The notes: a model not told the origin generated them from the letters alone. A stretch of DNA of 28,416 nt from Candidatus Staskawiczbacteria bacterium RIFOXYD1_FULL_32_13 (GCA_001820485.1 MHPU01000034.1:1-28416); one strand, 5' to 3'; positions 7,118 through 13,703 are shown, counted from the stretch's first letter. Translations and numbers: made by a program.

Positions 7118-7144
7118 CACCAAAAAACAGCATTTATGCAACAA

Positions 7145-7168
7145 AAAACAGAGCACCAGCTCTGTTTT
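7145..7168 (-). terminator. Terminator of the cupin-SIMPL-HIT gene group
   Basis: Stem AAAACAGAGC/GCTCTGTTTT with an ACCA/TGGT loop and T-runs on both strands. It lies 17 nt past the HIT stop and may work in both directions. Confidence 0.85.
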
Positions 7169-7184
7169 TCTCTAATTTAATTAC

Positions 7185-7517
7185 TTACATTGGTTTATCC
7201 CACTCAGGACTCAATAAATGCAAATGTAAATGGTCTATCACCTGACCACCTTCTCTACCAACATTAAAAAGCAATTTATATCCTTCAAGATTTTTATCTT
7301 TTGCAATTCTCTTTGCAGTTAAAAACAATTCTCCAATTATTTCTTTATCTGATTCTTCAACATGTTTTATAGACTCAATGTGTTTTTTCGGAATAATCAA
7401 AATATGAACCTTTGCCTTAGGGATAATATCATTTAACACTATAATGTCAGGGTCTTCATAAACCTTATCAGAAGGAATTTCTCCTTTTATAATTTTACAA
7501 AAAATACAATCTTCCAT
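7185..7517 (-). CDS. HIT family nucleotide-binding hydrolase (HINT-like)
   Basis: A 110-aa histidine-triad protein. The N-terminal CIFCKIIKGEIPSDKVYED and the central HILIIPKKHIESI are typical of HINT enzymes (purine nucleoside phosphoramidase type). The triad DHLHLHLL gives H96, H98 and H100, with H98 the usual nucleophile. The two cysteines of CxxC (C4, C7) are conserved in zinc-binding members; the second half of that site is not obvious. The start lies 1 nt from the SIMPL gene stop, so the two are co-transcribed and probably coupled. A terminator follows. Confidence 0.93.
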   Translation of the reverse strand: MEDCIFCKIIKGEIPSDKVYEDPDIIVLNDIIPKAKVHILIIPKKHIESIKHVEESDKEIIGELFLTAKRIAKDKNLEGYKLLFNVGREGGQVIDHLHLHLLSPEWDKPM

Positions 7518-7518
7518 T

Positions 7519-8277
7519 TTATTTTACTTTATAAGTTAAATTCACAGTTACATTTACTTCCATTTGACCTGTTTGAATATCTGGAGCTATAGATTTTTCC
7601 ATTGCAACGCTAGCACCACCCATTCCATAAATAGGTTGAGGATAATTATCATATCCCTCTGAAACATTAACTAATTTACCCAATCTCAAACCAGCTTCAT
7701 TAGCTAAAGCCTCTGCTTTTGTCTTTGCTTCTGCTATTGCTTTTGTTCTAGCTTCTGCTTTTATCTTTTCCATATCATCTACTGTAAATTGTAATTGACC
7801 AACATCATTAGCCCCAGAAGCTGTAGCTTTGTCTAAAATATCATTTATCTTATCAAAATTCCTTATTTTAACTGTTATCTTTTGATCTAAAGAATATCCC
7901 TTAAAAGTTCTTCCACCCCAATCTGTCCAATCATAAACTGGATTCAAATTATATAAGGTAGTTTGAATATCTTTTTCATCAACACCTGTTTCCTTTATTG
8001 CCTTTATAATAGCTGCCATTTTTGTATTATTTTGATTAACTGCATCCTGACTTTTTAAAGACTCTGTTTTAACCCCGATACTCACAAGACCAATATCTGG
8101 TTTAATATATGCTTTGCCAGTACCTGAAACTATAATGTCTTGGGGCACATTTTGTGGCAAAGACTGAAATTTATAAACCAATCCTCCAATAATTGATACT
8201 AAAATTATTAATACCAATAATCCTGACAGCATAAAAACTCTGTCAGACAACTCAAATTTTTTTGTTTGTTCTTCCAT
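7519..8277 (-). CDS. SIMPL (DUF541) domain protein, membrane-anchored
   Basis: 252 aa. An N-terminal anchor (about residues 14-33, VFMLSGLLVLIILVSIIGGLVY) precedes the SIMPL domain, which runs from IIVSGTGKAYIKPDIGLVSIGV to the end. Family-typical stretches include VDEKDIQTTLYNLNPVYDW, GYSLDQKITVKIRNFDKIN and the Ala-rich helix RTKAIAEAKTKAEALANEAG. DUF541 proteins (BP26/OMP28-like) are exported or periplasmic oligomers of unclear role. The gene sits between a 71-aa unknown and the HIT gene in one minus-strand run. Confidence 0.9.
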   Translation of the reverse strand: MEEQTKKFELSDRVFMLSGLLVLIILVSIIGGLVYKFQSLPQNVPQDIIVSGTGKAYIKPDIGLVSIGVKTESLKSQDAVNQNNTKMAAIIKAIKETGVDEKDIQTTLYNLNPVYDWTDWGGRTFKGYSLDQKITVKIRNFDKINDILDKATASGANDVGQLQFTVDDMEKIKAEARTKAIAEAKTKAEALANEAGLRLGKLVNVSEGYDNYPQPIYGMGGASVAMEKSIAPDIQTGQMEVNVTVNLTYKVK

Positions 8278-8301
8278 AATTTTAAAAAAATTAATAATAT
8301 T

Positions 8302-8517
8302 TTATTTTTTTGAATAAATTTCTATAACTCTTTGCAAAGTATTTCTTGCATTTTGATCTTTCATATTTTTTAAAGTATTTCTTGCATATCTTAAATAATA
8401 ATCTCTCAAATTATTGCCATTTGAATCTTCACATGGATTTTCAATATGTTGAGCAAGAAATAAAACTACTTCCATATCTGTCGCAGGCTCTATATCTTTT
8501 TTTTCTAAATTTTCCAT
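8302..8517 (-). CDS. Small hypothetical protein
   Basis: 71 aa, soluble, charged and largely helical by composition (EVVLFLAQHIENPC, then LRDYYLRYARNTLKNMKDQNARNTLQRVIEIY). I do not recognise a family. It lies 24 nt upstream of the SIMPL gene and 18 nt downstream of the cupin gene on the same strand, so it is part of the same run. AT-rich composition matches the host. Confidence 0.65.
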   Translation of the reverse strand: MENLEKKDIEPATDMEVVLFLAQHIENPCEDSNGNNLRDYYLRYARNTLKNMKDQNARNTLQRVIEIYSKK

Positions 8518-8535
8518 AAATTTGATAATTTTAAC

Positions 8536-8934
8536 TTATTCTGTTGTTGTACCATCAAAATTTTCTTCATTTGCCATTGCCTCTTCTTTAGTAATACGCA
8601 CAATTTGATCTTTGTGATGTGCTGGGCTATAAATTGTATAAAGTTTTAGATCTTCTGTTTCTGAAACATTTATAACATTATGCTCTGCTCCACAAGGAAC
8701 CACAACAGCAGATCCATCTGAAACATCGCATTCATTACCATCAATTATTACTTTACCTTGACCTTTTTCAAACCTAAAAAATTGATCATTATCTGTGTGT
8801 ACTTCCATACCAATTTCTTCTTTTGGTTTAAGTGACATTAAAACCAACTGACTGTGCTTACCTGTATAAAGCACTTTTCTAAAATTATTATTTTCTAAAG
8901 TTTCTTTTTCTATATTTTGACAAAATCCCTTCAT
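8536..8934 (-). CDS. Cupin-domain protein
   Basis: 132 aa with a single conserved cupin barrel. Motif 1 is EIGMEVHTDNDQFFRFEKGQG, which keeps one metal-ligand His while the second His is replaced (HTDND). The Glu position appears as FRFEKG. Motif 2 is GSAVVVPCGAEHNVIN with its His. The closing IYSPAHHKD is common in small mannose-6-phosphate-isomerase-like cupins. No catalytic role can be assigned. It is the first gene of the cupin-unknown-SIMPL-HIT run and is divergent from the small membrane gene at 9046. Confidence 0.85.
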   Translation of the reverse strand: MKGFCQNIEKETLENNNFRKVLYTGKHSQLVLMSLKPKEEIGMEVHTDNDQFFRFEKGQGKVIIDGNECDVSDGSAVVVPCGAEHNVINVSETEDLKLYTIYSPAHHKDQIVRITKEEAMANEENFDGTTTE

Positions 8935-8972
8935 AGTATTAAATATTTAATTGTAATAATTAATTTTACTTT

Positions 8973-9022
8973 AGTTTAAATAAGTCCGCAACTCTTGACA
9001 TAAAAAAAATATACTCTATTAT
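8973..9022 (+). promoter_or_regulatory. Shared 28-nt promoter block, copy 1
   Basis: Positions 8973-9000 are identical to 10116-10143 and end in the -35 TTGACA (8995-9000). The -10 is TATTAT (9017-9022, 16-nt spacer). The conserved part includes AAGTCCGCAACTC directly upstream of the -35. Identity stops exactly at the end of the -35. Confidence 0.8.
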
Positions 9023-9045
9023 AAGATAGGGAAAGGAGGTGCTCT

Positions 9046-9285
9046 ATGTGGGAGCAATTTTTCGAACCACTCCTAGCTCTGGTTGGGCTAACCATTGTGT
9101 GGTTGGCAATTGGGCTGACAAGCTCAATCATTATGTCGCTAGACAAAAAAGCCTGGCGAGTACTCCAACCTTACAACTGGGATGTGCTAGTAATGACGGG
9201 ATTGGGACCATTCGTATGGATTCCATACCTCGTCACAAAAGTCTTTTTGGTTCTGTTTCCCGATGAAAAAACGACTAGTGCGTAG
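9046..9285 (+). CDS. Small two-TM membrane protein (GC-rich gene)
   Basis: 79 aa. The start is decided by a perfect AGGAGG (9034-9039) 6 nt before the ATG. Two hydrophobic segments (PLLALVGLTIVWLAIGLTSSIIM and VLVMTGLGPFVWIPYLVTKVFLVLF) are separated by a short charged stretch (SLDKKAWRVLQPYNWD). I do not recognise a family. Base composition is close to half G+C, far above the neighbouring core genes. The gene is self-contained: consensus-like promoter, strong Shine-Dalgarno and an intrinsic terminator. It shares its promoter block with the gene at 10304, and a candidate element with a Cas2-like gene lies between them. Confidence 0.75.
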   Translation: MWEQFFEPLLALVGLTIVWLAIGLTSSIIMSLDKKAWRVLQPYNWDVLVMTGLGPFVWIPYLVTKVFLVLFPDEKTTSA

Positions 9286-9310
9286 CCGTGAGTCTGGCAT
9301 CAGAACAGAG

Positions 9311-9339
9311 CCGTTGGTACTTGTGCCAACGGTTTTTTT
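9311..9339 (+). terminator. Terminator of the 9046 gene
   Basis: Stem CCGTTGG (9311-9317) / CCAACGG (9326-9332) followed by seven T. Confidence 0.9.
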
Positions 9340-9386
9340 GTTCTATTTTTTCCAATTATTATCCAAACAACCTCAATACTCAAAAC

Positions 9387-9424
9387 TATAAATACCTTGT
9401 CGGTACAATCGTACTAACAAGGTA
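9387..9424. repeat. Palindromic inverted repeat, left copy
   Basis: Starts TATAAATACC. The core AATACCTTGT (9391-9400) is mirrored by ACAAGGTATT (9417-9426), so each end is itself a palindrome, with GTAC/GTAC inner arms. It lies between the terminator of the 9046 gene and the 3' end of the Cas2-like gene. Confidence 0.85.
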
Positions 9425-9459
9425 TTTTAACTTAACTATGAAAATTTAAGATAATTTTA

Positions 9460-10038
9460 TTATGATAATCCAAAGTATTTTCTCACGGTGTCGTCATTAT
9501 AAATTTTTTCTGCTGTTATAATATTCACATAGGGATTTATTTCAAACATTTCACACAAAAGCTGAATTTCTTTTTCGCAAGGATATGGATATACCCAAAC
9601 ACTTTTTTGTATTAAATAAAATCCTAATTTTTTAAGCTTGTCGCGTAAAGCATCGCGTGCTATTCTTCTCTGCCCTTCAGGAATATCAAAAATTATTATT
9701 CTCCATTTTTTATCCCATTTATTTGGTTTTTCTATTCTCATATTTTCATACTGCATTTCTTTTACAATTTTTTTACCTCGTTCTGTAAGCTCTACAATAA
9801 ATTTACCATTATTCTCTTTTAAAATTATTATTTTATTTTTATTCAAACCAGCCAATGACCTTGATAATCTTTTAGGATCAGCATTTTTATATTTCCAATC
9901 TTTCTTTTTGATTTTAATAATTTCCTTAGCAATGTTATAAAGCAAATTAGGCGATAAAACCACTGTCACTGTTATTATTCCAGCAACAGCCATCAAAAGC
10001 AAAACATCTTTTGTAACTTCTCCATATCTCCTTTGCAT
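9460..10038 (-). CDS. Membrane-anchored wHTH protein with PaaX-C/Cas2-like domain (paralog 1)
   Basis: 192 aa. Residues 11-33 are hydrophobic (DVLLLMAVAGIITVTVVLSP), a single membrane anchor. Residues about 45-95 form a winged-helix region (RLSRSLAGLNKNKIIILKENNGKFIVELTERGKKIV). Residues 107-190 are a PaaX C-terminal, Cas2-like ferredoxin domain: NKWDKKWRIIIFDIPEGQRR with D118 at the Cas2 beta-1 aspartate position, then LKKLGFYLIQKSVWVYPYPCEKEI. Proteins of this type are often labelled Cas2 in CPR genomes, but no CRISPR or cas1 is near. The gene is about 40% identical by eye to the one at 18958. Its -10 box ends 6 nt before the ATG, so the mRNA is probably leaderless. Regulation of its own palindrome is plausible. 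Confidence 0.8.
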   Translation of the reverse strand: MQRRYGEVTKDVLLLMAVAGIITVTVVLSPNLLYNIAKEIIKIKKKDWKYKNADPKRLSRSLAGLNKNKIIILKENNGKFIVELTERGKKIVKEMQYENMRIEKPNKWDKKWRIIIFDIPEGQRRIARDALRDKLKKLGFYLIQKSVWVYPYPCEKEIQLLCEMFEINPYVNIITAEKIYNDDTVRKYFGLS

Positions 10039-10044
10039 AATTTA

Positions 10045-10073
10045 ATTTTATTACCACCCAACTACCTTGTCAA
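10045..10073 (-). promoter_or_regulatory. Promoter of paralog 1, -35 inside the palindrome
   Basis: On the minus strand there is TTGACA (10073-10068), a 17-nt spacer and TAAAAT (10050-10045). The -35 is an arm of the right-hand palindrome. Six bases separate the -10 from the ATG. Confidence 0.7.
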
Positions 10074-10100
10074 TACGATCGTGCTGACAAGGTATTTATA
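10063..10100. repeat. Palindromic inverted repeat, right copy
   Basis: TACCTTGTCA (10063-10072) and TGACAAGGTA (10085-10094) are perfect 10-bp arms around a core with ACGATCGT. The last 15 bases (10086-10100) are the reverse complement of 9387-9401. Confidence 0.88.
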
Positions 10101-10112
10101 CTTGTTTAATAT
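10084..10112 (+). promoter_or_regulatory. Possible divergent plus-strand promoter in the right palindrome
   Basis: CTGACA (10084-10089), a 17-nt spacer and TAATAT (10107-10112). It is symmetrical to the minus-strand promoter, so a protein bound to the palindrome would cover both -35 boxes. Confidence 0.45.
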
Positions 10113-10115
10113 CTA

Positions 10116-10167
10116 AGTTTAAATAAGTCCGCAACTCTTGACAATATTATTTAAATATGCTTATAAT
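10116..10167 (+). promoter_or_regulatory. Shared 28-nt promoter block, copy 2
   Basis: Positions 10116-10143 are identical to 8973-9000. The -35 is TTGACA (10138-10143) and the -10 is a perfect TATAAT (10162-10167) after an 18-nt spacer. The predicted leader before the ATG at 10304 is about 130 nt. Confidence 0.85.
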
Positions 10168-10303
10168 AATATATTATTAAAAATTGGAATTTAACAATAA
10201 ACATCGATTTCTGTAATATTTGCTATATGTGATTTGGATTTTTGCCTTTGTCCACTTCGGACTTTGGCTCAACCCGACACTCCCTCCCAAAAGGAGAAGG
10301 CAA

Positions 10304-10510
10304 ATGTTAAGCAGAAAAGGCGTTGCAACAGAAATTTCTGATTTGCGACGCGTAATTCAAGCTTGTTCTTGGGCTGTGAAGTTGCTACGCGACCCAACAG
10401 AATCGCGACTCATAGCAACTACCTCAGAGATCAACGAGCTCCTTTCCGAATTCACTTCTCTACGAAGAGAATTACGAAAAGAGTATCGTCGTCTCAAGAG
10501 GACTAAGTAG
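10304..10510 (+). CDS. Small helical hypothetical protein (GC-rich gene)
   Basis: 68 aa from the ATG at 10304, set by AGGAGAAGG at 10292-10300. The frame is open upstream to a TTG at 10220, which would add 28 residues with a hydrophobic start (VIWIFAFVHFGLWL); this has no Shine-Dalgarno support and is less likely. The protein is charged and probably coiled or helical (EISDLRRVIQACSWAVKLL, then EINELLSEFTSLRRELRKEYRR). I do not recognise a family. Its GC content, strong ribosome site and own terminator match the gene at 9046, with which it shares the promoter block. Confidence 0.65.
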   Translation: MLSRKGVATEISDLRRVIQACSWAVKLLRDPTESRLIATTSEINELLSEFTSLRRELRKEYRRLKRTK

Positions 10511-10527
10511 TCTCCAACAAAACTACT

Positions 10528-10555
10528 GAGCGGGAATCCAAACCGCTCTTTTTTT
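10528..10555 (+). terminator. Terminator of the 10304 gene
   Basis: Stem GAGCGG (10528-10533) / CCGCTC (10543-10548) followed by seven T. Confidence 0.9.
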
Positions 10556-10623
10556 ATGCAAAATTATTTTGTCAAAAAACAAGTTTTATCCATTCTCTAT
10601 CTACTTTTTATATCTTCTTTATA

Positions 10624-10661
10624 TGTAAATACCTTGTCAATACGATCGTACCGACAAGGTC
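10624..10661. repeat. Solo copy of the palindromic repeat
   Basis: TGTAAATACCTTGTC matches the element end TATAAATACCTTGTC with one mismatch, followed by a core with TACGATCGTA and GACAAGGT. It stands alone between the terminator of the 10304 gene and the transketolase C gene, so the repeat exists independently of the Cas2-like gene. Confidence 0.85.
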
Positions 10662-10699
10662 ATCCAAGTTAGAAAAATTGAAAACAAAAAAATAAATAA

Positions 10700-10721
10700 A
10701 AATTCCCTACTATGAGAATTT
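10700..10721 (-). terminator. Probable terminator after transketolase C
   Basis: On the minus strand AAATTC/GAATTT form a 6-bp stem that overlaps the stop region and is followed by a T-rich tract (TTTTTATTTATTTTTTT). The stem is AT-rich, so it may be weak. Confidence 0.45.
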
Positions 10722-11281
10722 CACAATCTTATAAAAGTTGGAGAAGTATTTTTATAAGTTTTTAATATAATATTTCTTACTTCTTTAGTATTTTTTGGAT
10801 AAAATCTTTTAATATTTGGTAAGTTTTTAAGTAAATCCTCTTCATTTTCTTTACCTAATAAATTGTGGCTCATTCCTTGAAATCTATAATGAACATTACC
10901 AACTACACCTATAATTTTAACATTAGCATTTCCGTAACAAACATCATTTCTTAATTGCTCATAATTTCTCATAATCACAAAAGGCACCATAGAATACACA
11001 TAAGGTTTATATCCTGATTTTGCTAGCCCTGCAGCCAGTCCCATAAAAGTTTGTTCTGTAATGCCTGCATTTATATATTGCTTAGGATATTTTCTTTGAA
11101 ACTCTTGCATATAAGTAAAACCCACGTCCCCTACAATTAAAATAATTTTCTTATCTTTTTTAACAAGATCTTCAAGTGTTTCCATAAAAACTCCTCTTGC
11201 ATTTCTTGCAATTTTTTCATGTTTTGCTTCCTTAATTAAACCATTGGTAAAACCAGGAATAGATGATAAATTATCTTTCAT
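10721..11281 (-). CDS. Transketolase, C-terminal subunit (pyrimidine-binding domain only)
   Basis: 186 aa covering the transketolase pyrimidine-binding domain: KIILIVGDVGFTYMQEFQ, then YINAGITEQTFMGLAAGLAKSG, which holds the catalytic Glu of the GITEQ motif, and FVIMRNYEQLRNDVCYGNANVKIIGVVGN. It ends SPTFIRL followed by TGA, just where the pyrimidine domain normally ends. The about 120-residue transketolase C-terminal domain usual in split C subunits (about 310 aa) is missing, and a hairpin/T-rich tract follows. It pairs with the N subunit 1 nt upstream, and together they would transfer two-carbon units in the non-oxidative pentose phosphate pathway. The loss of the last domain does not remove known catalytic residues. 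A related two-carbon transferase is an alternative. Confidence 0.85.
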   Translation of the reverse strand: MKDNLSSIPGFTNGLIKEAKHEKIARNARGVFMETLEDLVKKDKKIILIVGDVGFTYMQEFQRKYPKQYINAGITEQTFMGLAAGLAKSGYKPYVYSMVPFVIMRNYEQLRNDVCYGNANVKIIGVVGNVHYRFQGMSHNLLGKENEEDLLKNLPNIKRFYPKNTKEVRNIILKTYKNTSPTFIRL

Positions 11282-11282
11282 A

Positions 11283-12113
11283 TTATTTATTAAGATTATT
11301 ATTTAATTCTGCTAATGCTTTTTGGTAATTTTCTAAATCCACATTTTTATAATGCCACTCAAGTTTATTTTCAAAAAAAGAAACTCCTTTTCCCTTAGTT
11401 GTCTTAGCAATAATAACACTAGGTTTTTCTTTATTTGCAGTAAAATCGCCATTTAAAGCTTTTTCTATCTCTGTATAATTATGTCCATCAATTTTAGCCA
11501 CATTCCAGCCAAACGCTTTCCATTTTTCAGCTAAAGGCTCTAAATCTATAACTTCTTTAGTTTTGCCCATTGCTTGAAAGCCATTATTATCAATAATTAC
11601 AATTAAATTATTTAACTTATGCTGACTTGCTAGCATAGCTGATTCCCAAGTAGTGCCACAATTTAATTCACCATCTGACATTAATACATATGTTTTCCAA
11701 CCCGCCTGCTGGCGAGGCAGGTTTTCCTTACTTAATTTTGAAGCTATAGCTGACCCCAAAGCAAAGGGCAGGCCATGACCCATTGAGCCACCAGACATTT
11801 CCACGCCCCTTATTTCTGGCTCAGCTAAACCAATATACTTTGAATTCCCAATACAATAAGTGTCTAAATCGTTTTTTGGGATAATCCCTTTTTCAGCTAA
11901 AAAATAATAAAGTGATGCTGCCACCCAACCTTTAGATAAAATAAACCTATCTCTATTTTCTTTTAAATTTTTGTCTAAATTAATTCTAGAAAACAAAACT
12001 GCCATAATATCTATGCACGAAAAATTAGAACCTATATGAGAAGTTCCGGCCTTGTGTACCATTTCTAAAACTTTTTTTCTAGCGTTATTTGCTATTTTTG
12101 CATAATCTTCCAT
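11283..12113 (-). CDS. Transketolase, N-terminal subunit (TPP-binding)
   Basis: 276 aa, the thiamine-pyrophosphate half of a split transketolase. The conserved AGTSHIGSNFSCIDIMAVLF, the GGSMGHGLPFALGSAIASKL (109-128), and the TPP/metal motif SDGELNCGTTWESA...LNNLIVIIDNN are present; the usual GDG reads SDG. The C-terminal VIIAKTTKGKGVSFFENKLEWHYK is family-typical. A GC-rich palindrome (11699-11723) is inserted in frame just before the TPP motif and adds LPRQQAGW at residues 132-139. The gene is 1 nt from the C subunit. A repeat element separates it from the aldolase gene upstream on the same strand, so the three may form a sugar-phosphate operon. Confidence 0.93.
   Translation of the reverse strand: MEDYAKIANNARKKVLEMVHKAGTSHIGSNFSCIDIMAVLFSRINLDKNLKENRDRFILSKGWVAASLYYFLAEKGIIPKNDLDTYCIGNSKYIGLAEPEIRGVEMSGGSMGHGLPFALGSAIASKLSKENLPRQQAGWKTYVLMSDGELNCGTTWESAMLASQHKLNNLIVIIDNNGFQAMGKTKEVIDLEPLAEKWKAFGWNVAKIDGHNYTEIEKALNGDFTANKEKPSVIIAKTTKGKGVSFFENKLEWHYKNVDLENYQKALAELNNNLNK
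11699..11723. repeat. Palindromic insert inside the transketolase N gene
   Basis: AACCcGCCT and AGGCaGGTT arms (one C/A mismatch each) around GCTGGCG. GC-rich in an AT-rich gene and read in frame as LPRQQAG, in a surface loop position before the TPP motif. Confidence 0.8.
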
Positions 12114-12124
12114 ATAATTTTTTT

Positions 12125-12231
12125 GTCATTGCGAGCGAGCCAAAAGGGCGAGCGTGGCAATCTAGAGTTTAAATACCAACTTTGGATTGCTTCGGGGTAC
12201 CCTTTGGGTCTTGCGACCTCCTCGCAATGAC
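12125..12231. repeat. Intergenic repeat, GTCATTGCGAG family, copy 1
   Basis: GTCATTGCGAG (12125-12135) and CTCGCAATGAC (12221-12231) are perfect outer arms. Inside are GCGTGGCAATCTAGA and TTGGATTGCTTCG, as in the copy at 15038. It lies between the aldolase and transketolase N genes. This repeat type is familiar from many bacterial genomes. Confidence 0.88.
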
Positions 12232-12243
12232 GACGAGCACAAA

Positions 12244-13254
12244 TTATAGTTTTCCTTGGGAAGCTTGGCTATTTTCTTTTGCTTTTTTATAAAATTCATT
12301 TTTAGCTGATAAAATATTTTCTTCTTTACCAGCCCAAATTTTCATTGGACTATCTTGCAGATCCCTACCATAAGAAAAAGTAATTGGCCAAAGATTTTTT
12401 CCATTTTTTTGCGATAATTTCACAATTTCATTTAAATTATTAGTTGCATCTTCATCGCTTTGCCCTCCAGACAAAAATACAATTCCTGCTATTTCAGCTG
12501 GCACACATTTTTCTAAAACCTCTAAAGTTTTTTCTGCAATTTCTTTGGAGTTTGATTGATCAACGCAATCTTTACCAGCAAGCACCATATTTGGCTTTAA
12601 AATCATTCCAGGAAAATATACTTCTTTTTGCTTAAGTTGTTCAAAAACAATTTTTAAAACTCTTTCCGAGACTTCTTTACATTTGTCAATTGTATGAGAA
12701 CCTTCCATTAAAACCTCTGGTTCAACTATTGGAACCAAGCCTGCTTCTTGTGAATACAAAGCATATTCTGCTAAAAGTTTTGCATTTTCTAAAATACAAC
12801 CCTCTGTTAGTAATAAATCATTTTCAATTATAAAAACAGCTCGCCATTTTGTAAATTTGGCTCCAGCTTTTACGTAATCAATCAATCTATCTTGTAGAGT
12901 ATCTATACCTTCGGTTATTTTTTCAATTTCACTTTTATTAAAACTTTCCAAGCCCTGATCCACTTTGATGCCTGGAATTATTCCCTTTGCAATCAAAAAT
13001 TCTGGGAATAAAACTCCTTCATTTGTTTTTTGATATAAAGTTTCTTTAAACAAAATTACTCCTGAAATATATTCTTCAATTGCAGGTGTTGTAAAAAGCA
13101 TTTCTCTATAAACTCTACGATTTTCTTCTATGTTCTCTATGCCAGCTAATACAAAACGTTTTTCAATTGTATTTAAACTTTCATCAGCTGCCAAAATGCC
13201 CTTGCCCGGAGTTAATAATTGCTTTGTTATATGTTCTAATTTTTTTATATCCAT
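12244..13254 (-). CDS. Fructose-bisphosphate aldolase, class I
   Basis: 336 aa, metal-independent (Schiff-base) aldolase that splits fructose 1,6-bisphosphate to dihydroxyacetone phosphate and glyceraldehyde 3-phosphate. The family signatures are complete: GKGILAADES (18-26), KFTKWRAV with K136, VPIVEPE (174-180) and GMILKPNMV with the Schiff-base lysine K220. AGIVFLSGGQSDEDATNNLN and ITFSYGRDLQDSPMKIWAG follow, with a C-terminus NSQASQGKL like the NxxAxxGKY of animal-type enzymes. The length is close to eukaryotic class I aldolases. It sits upstream of the split transketolase on the same strand, a sensible glycolysis/pentose-phosphate grouping. Confidence 0.96.
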   Translation of the reverse strand: MDIKKLEHITKQLLTPGKGILAADESLNTIEKRFVLAGIENIEENRRVYREMLFTTPAIEEYISGVILFKETLYQKTNEGVLFPEFLIAKGIIPGIKVDQGLESFNKSEIEKITEGIDTLQDRLIDYVKAGAKFTKWRAVFIIENDLLLTEGCILENAKLLAEYALYSQEAGLVPIVEPEVLMEGSHTIDKCKEVSERVLKIVFEQLKQKEVYFPGMILKPNMVLAGKDCVDQSNSKEIAEKTLEVLEKCVPAEIAGIVFLSGGQSDEDATNNLNEIVKLSQKNGKNLWPITFSYGRDLQDSPMKIWAGKEENILSAKNEFYKKAKENSQASQGKL

Positions 13255-13282
13255 AAAATATTTTTATTAAAAATATAAAAAG

Positions 13283-13366
13283 CGGAGGAGGTGGGACTCG
13301 AACCCACGAGACCCGTGAAGGTCACGCCTTTCCAGGGCGTTGCAATAGCCACTATGCGACTCCTCC
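13283..13366 (-). tRNA. tRNA-Ser (GGA)
   Basis: 84 nt with a long variable arm. Acceptor GGAGGAG/CTCCTCC with discriminator G (G73 is usual for Ser). Anticodon stem ACGCC/GGCGT around CTGGAAA, anticodon GGA. T arm GTGGG-TTCGAGT-CCCAC. Confidence 0.95.
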
Positions 13367-13372
13367 ATAATT

Positions 13373-13699
13373 TTAAACCCTATTTAATCTAGCTGCATAA
13401 TTAAATGCGTAAAAATAATTATTCCACTTTTCATCACTAGATTGATAAACATTATCAAAATAAAAATAATCCACCAGCATTTCTCTCACTCTTAATAATT
13501 CTTTTAAACGTTTTTTGTTTTTAACATCAATAATTGTCAAATCAAGTAATTCCAAAGCTCTCTCAAAAGAAGCTCTACTCATCTTAATATCTCTTTTACT
13601 CCAATTTATTGCTCGACCTATTTCAGATCCAATATTTGCCATTTGCTCTGCAAGTGAAAAATCAAACCATCTATTTTCAAATTGTTTATCTAAAATCAT
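13373..13699 (-). CDS. Conserved-looking hypothetical protein paired with the DUF5674 gene
   Basis: About 108 aa from the ATG at 13699; an in-frame TTG at 13717 would overlap the upstream gene and is less likely. Soluble, helical and rich in aromatic residues (ENRWFDFSLAEQMANIGSEIGRAINW, then FERALELLDLTIIDVKNKKRLKELLRVREMLVDYFYFDN, ending WNNYFYAFNYAARLNRV). I have no functional name for it. It starts 4 nt after the DUF5674-like gene, so the two are co-transcribed and may act together. No toxin motif is visible. Confidence 0.7.
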   Translation of the reverse strand: MILDKQFENRWFDFSLAEQMANIGSEIGRAINWSKRDIKMSRASFERALELLDLTIIDVKNKKRLKELLRVREMLVDYFYFDNVYQSSDEKWNNYFYAFNYAARLNRV

Positions 13700-13703
13700 T
13701 TTT

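Larger units (their letters stand above)
9387..10100 (-). mobile_element. Candidate 714-bp element: inverted repeats around a wHTH/Cas2-like gene
   Basis: The outer 15 bp are perfect inverted repeats: TATAAATACCTTGTC at 9387-9401 and its reverse complement at 10086-10100. Similarity extends over 38 bp at each end with about five transitions. One gene (9460-10038) fills the interior. The end bases TATA could be part of the repeat or a short target duplication; this cannot be told apart here. The same layout recurs at 18884-19608 with unrelated repeat sequence. No known transposase is present, so mobility is a hypothesis. Confidence 0.4.

Noticed and set aside
9039..9266. A 75-codon frame overlapping the small membrane gene
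   Set aside because: It begins inside the Shine-Dalgarno region and has no ribosome site of its own; the frame at 9046 has ideal spacing and membrane segments.
9460..10038. A CRISPR adaptation gene (true cas2)
   Set aside because: No cas1, effector gene or array is visible; the membrane anchor and winged helix fit a PaaX-C-type family better.
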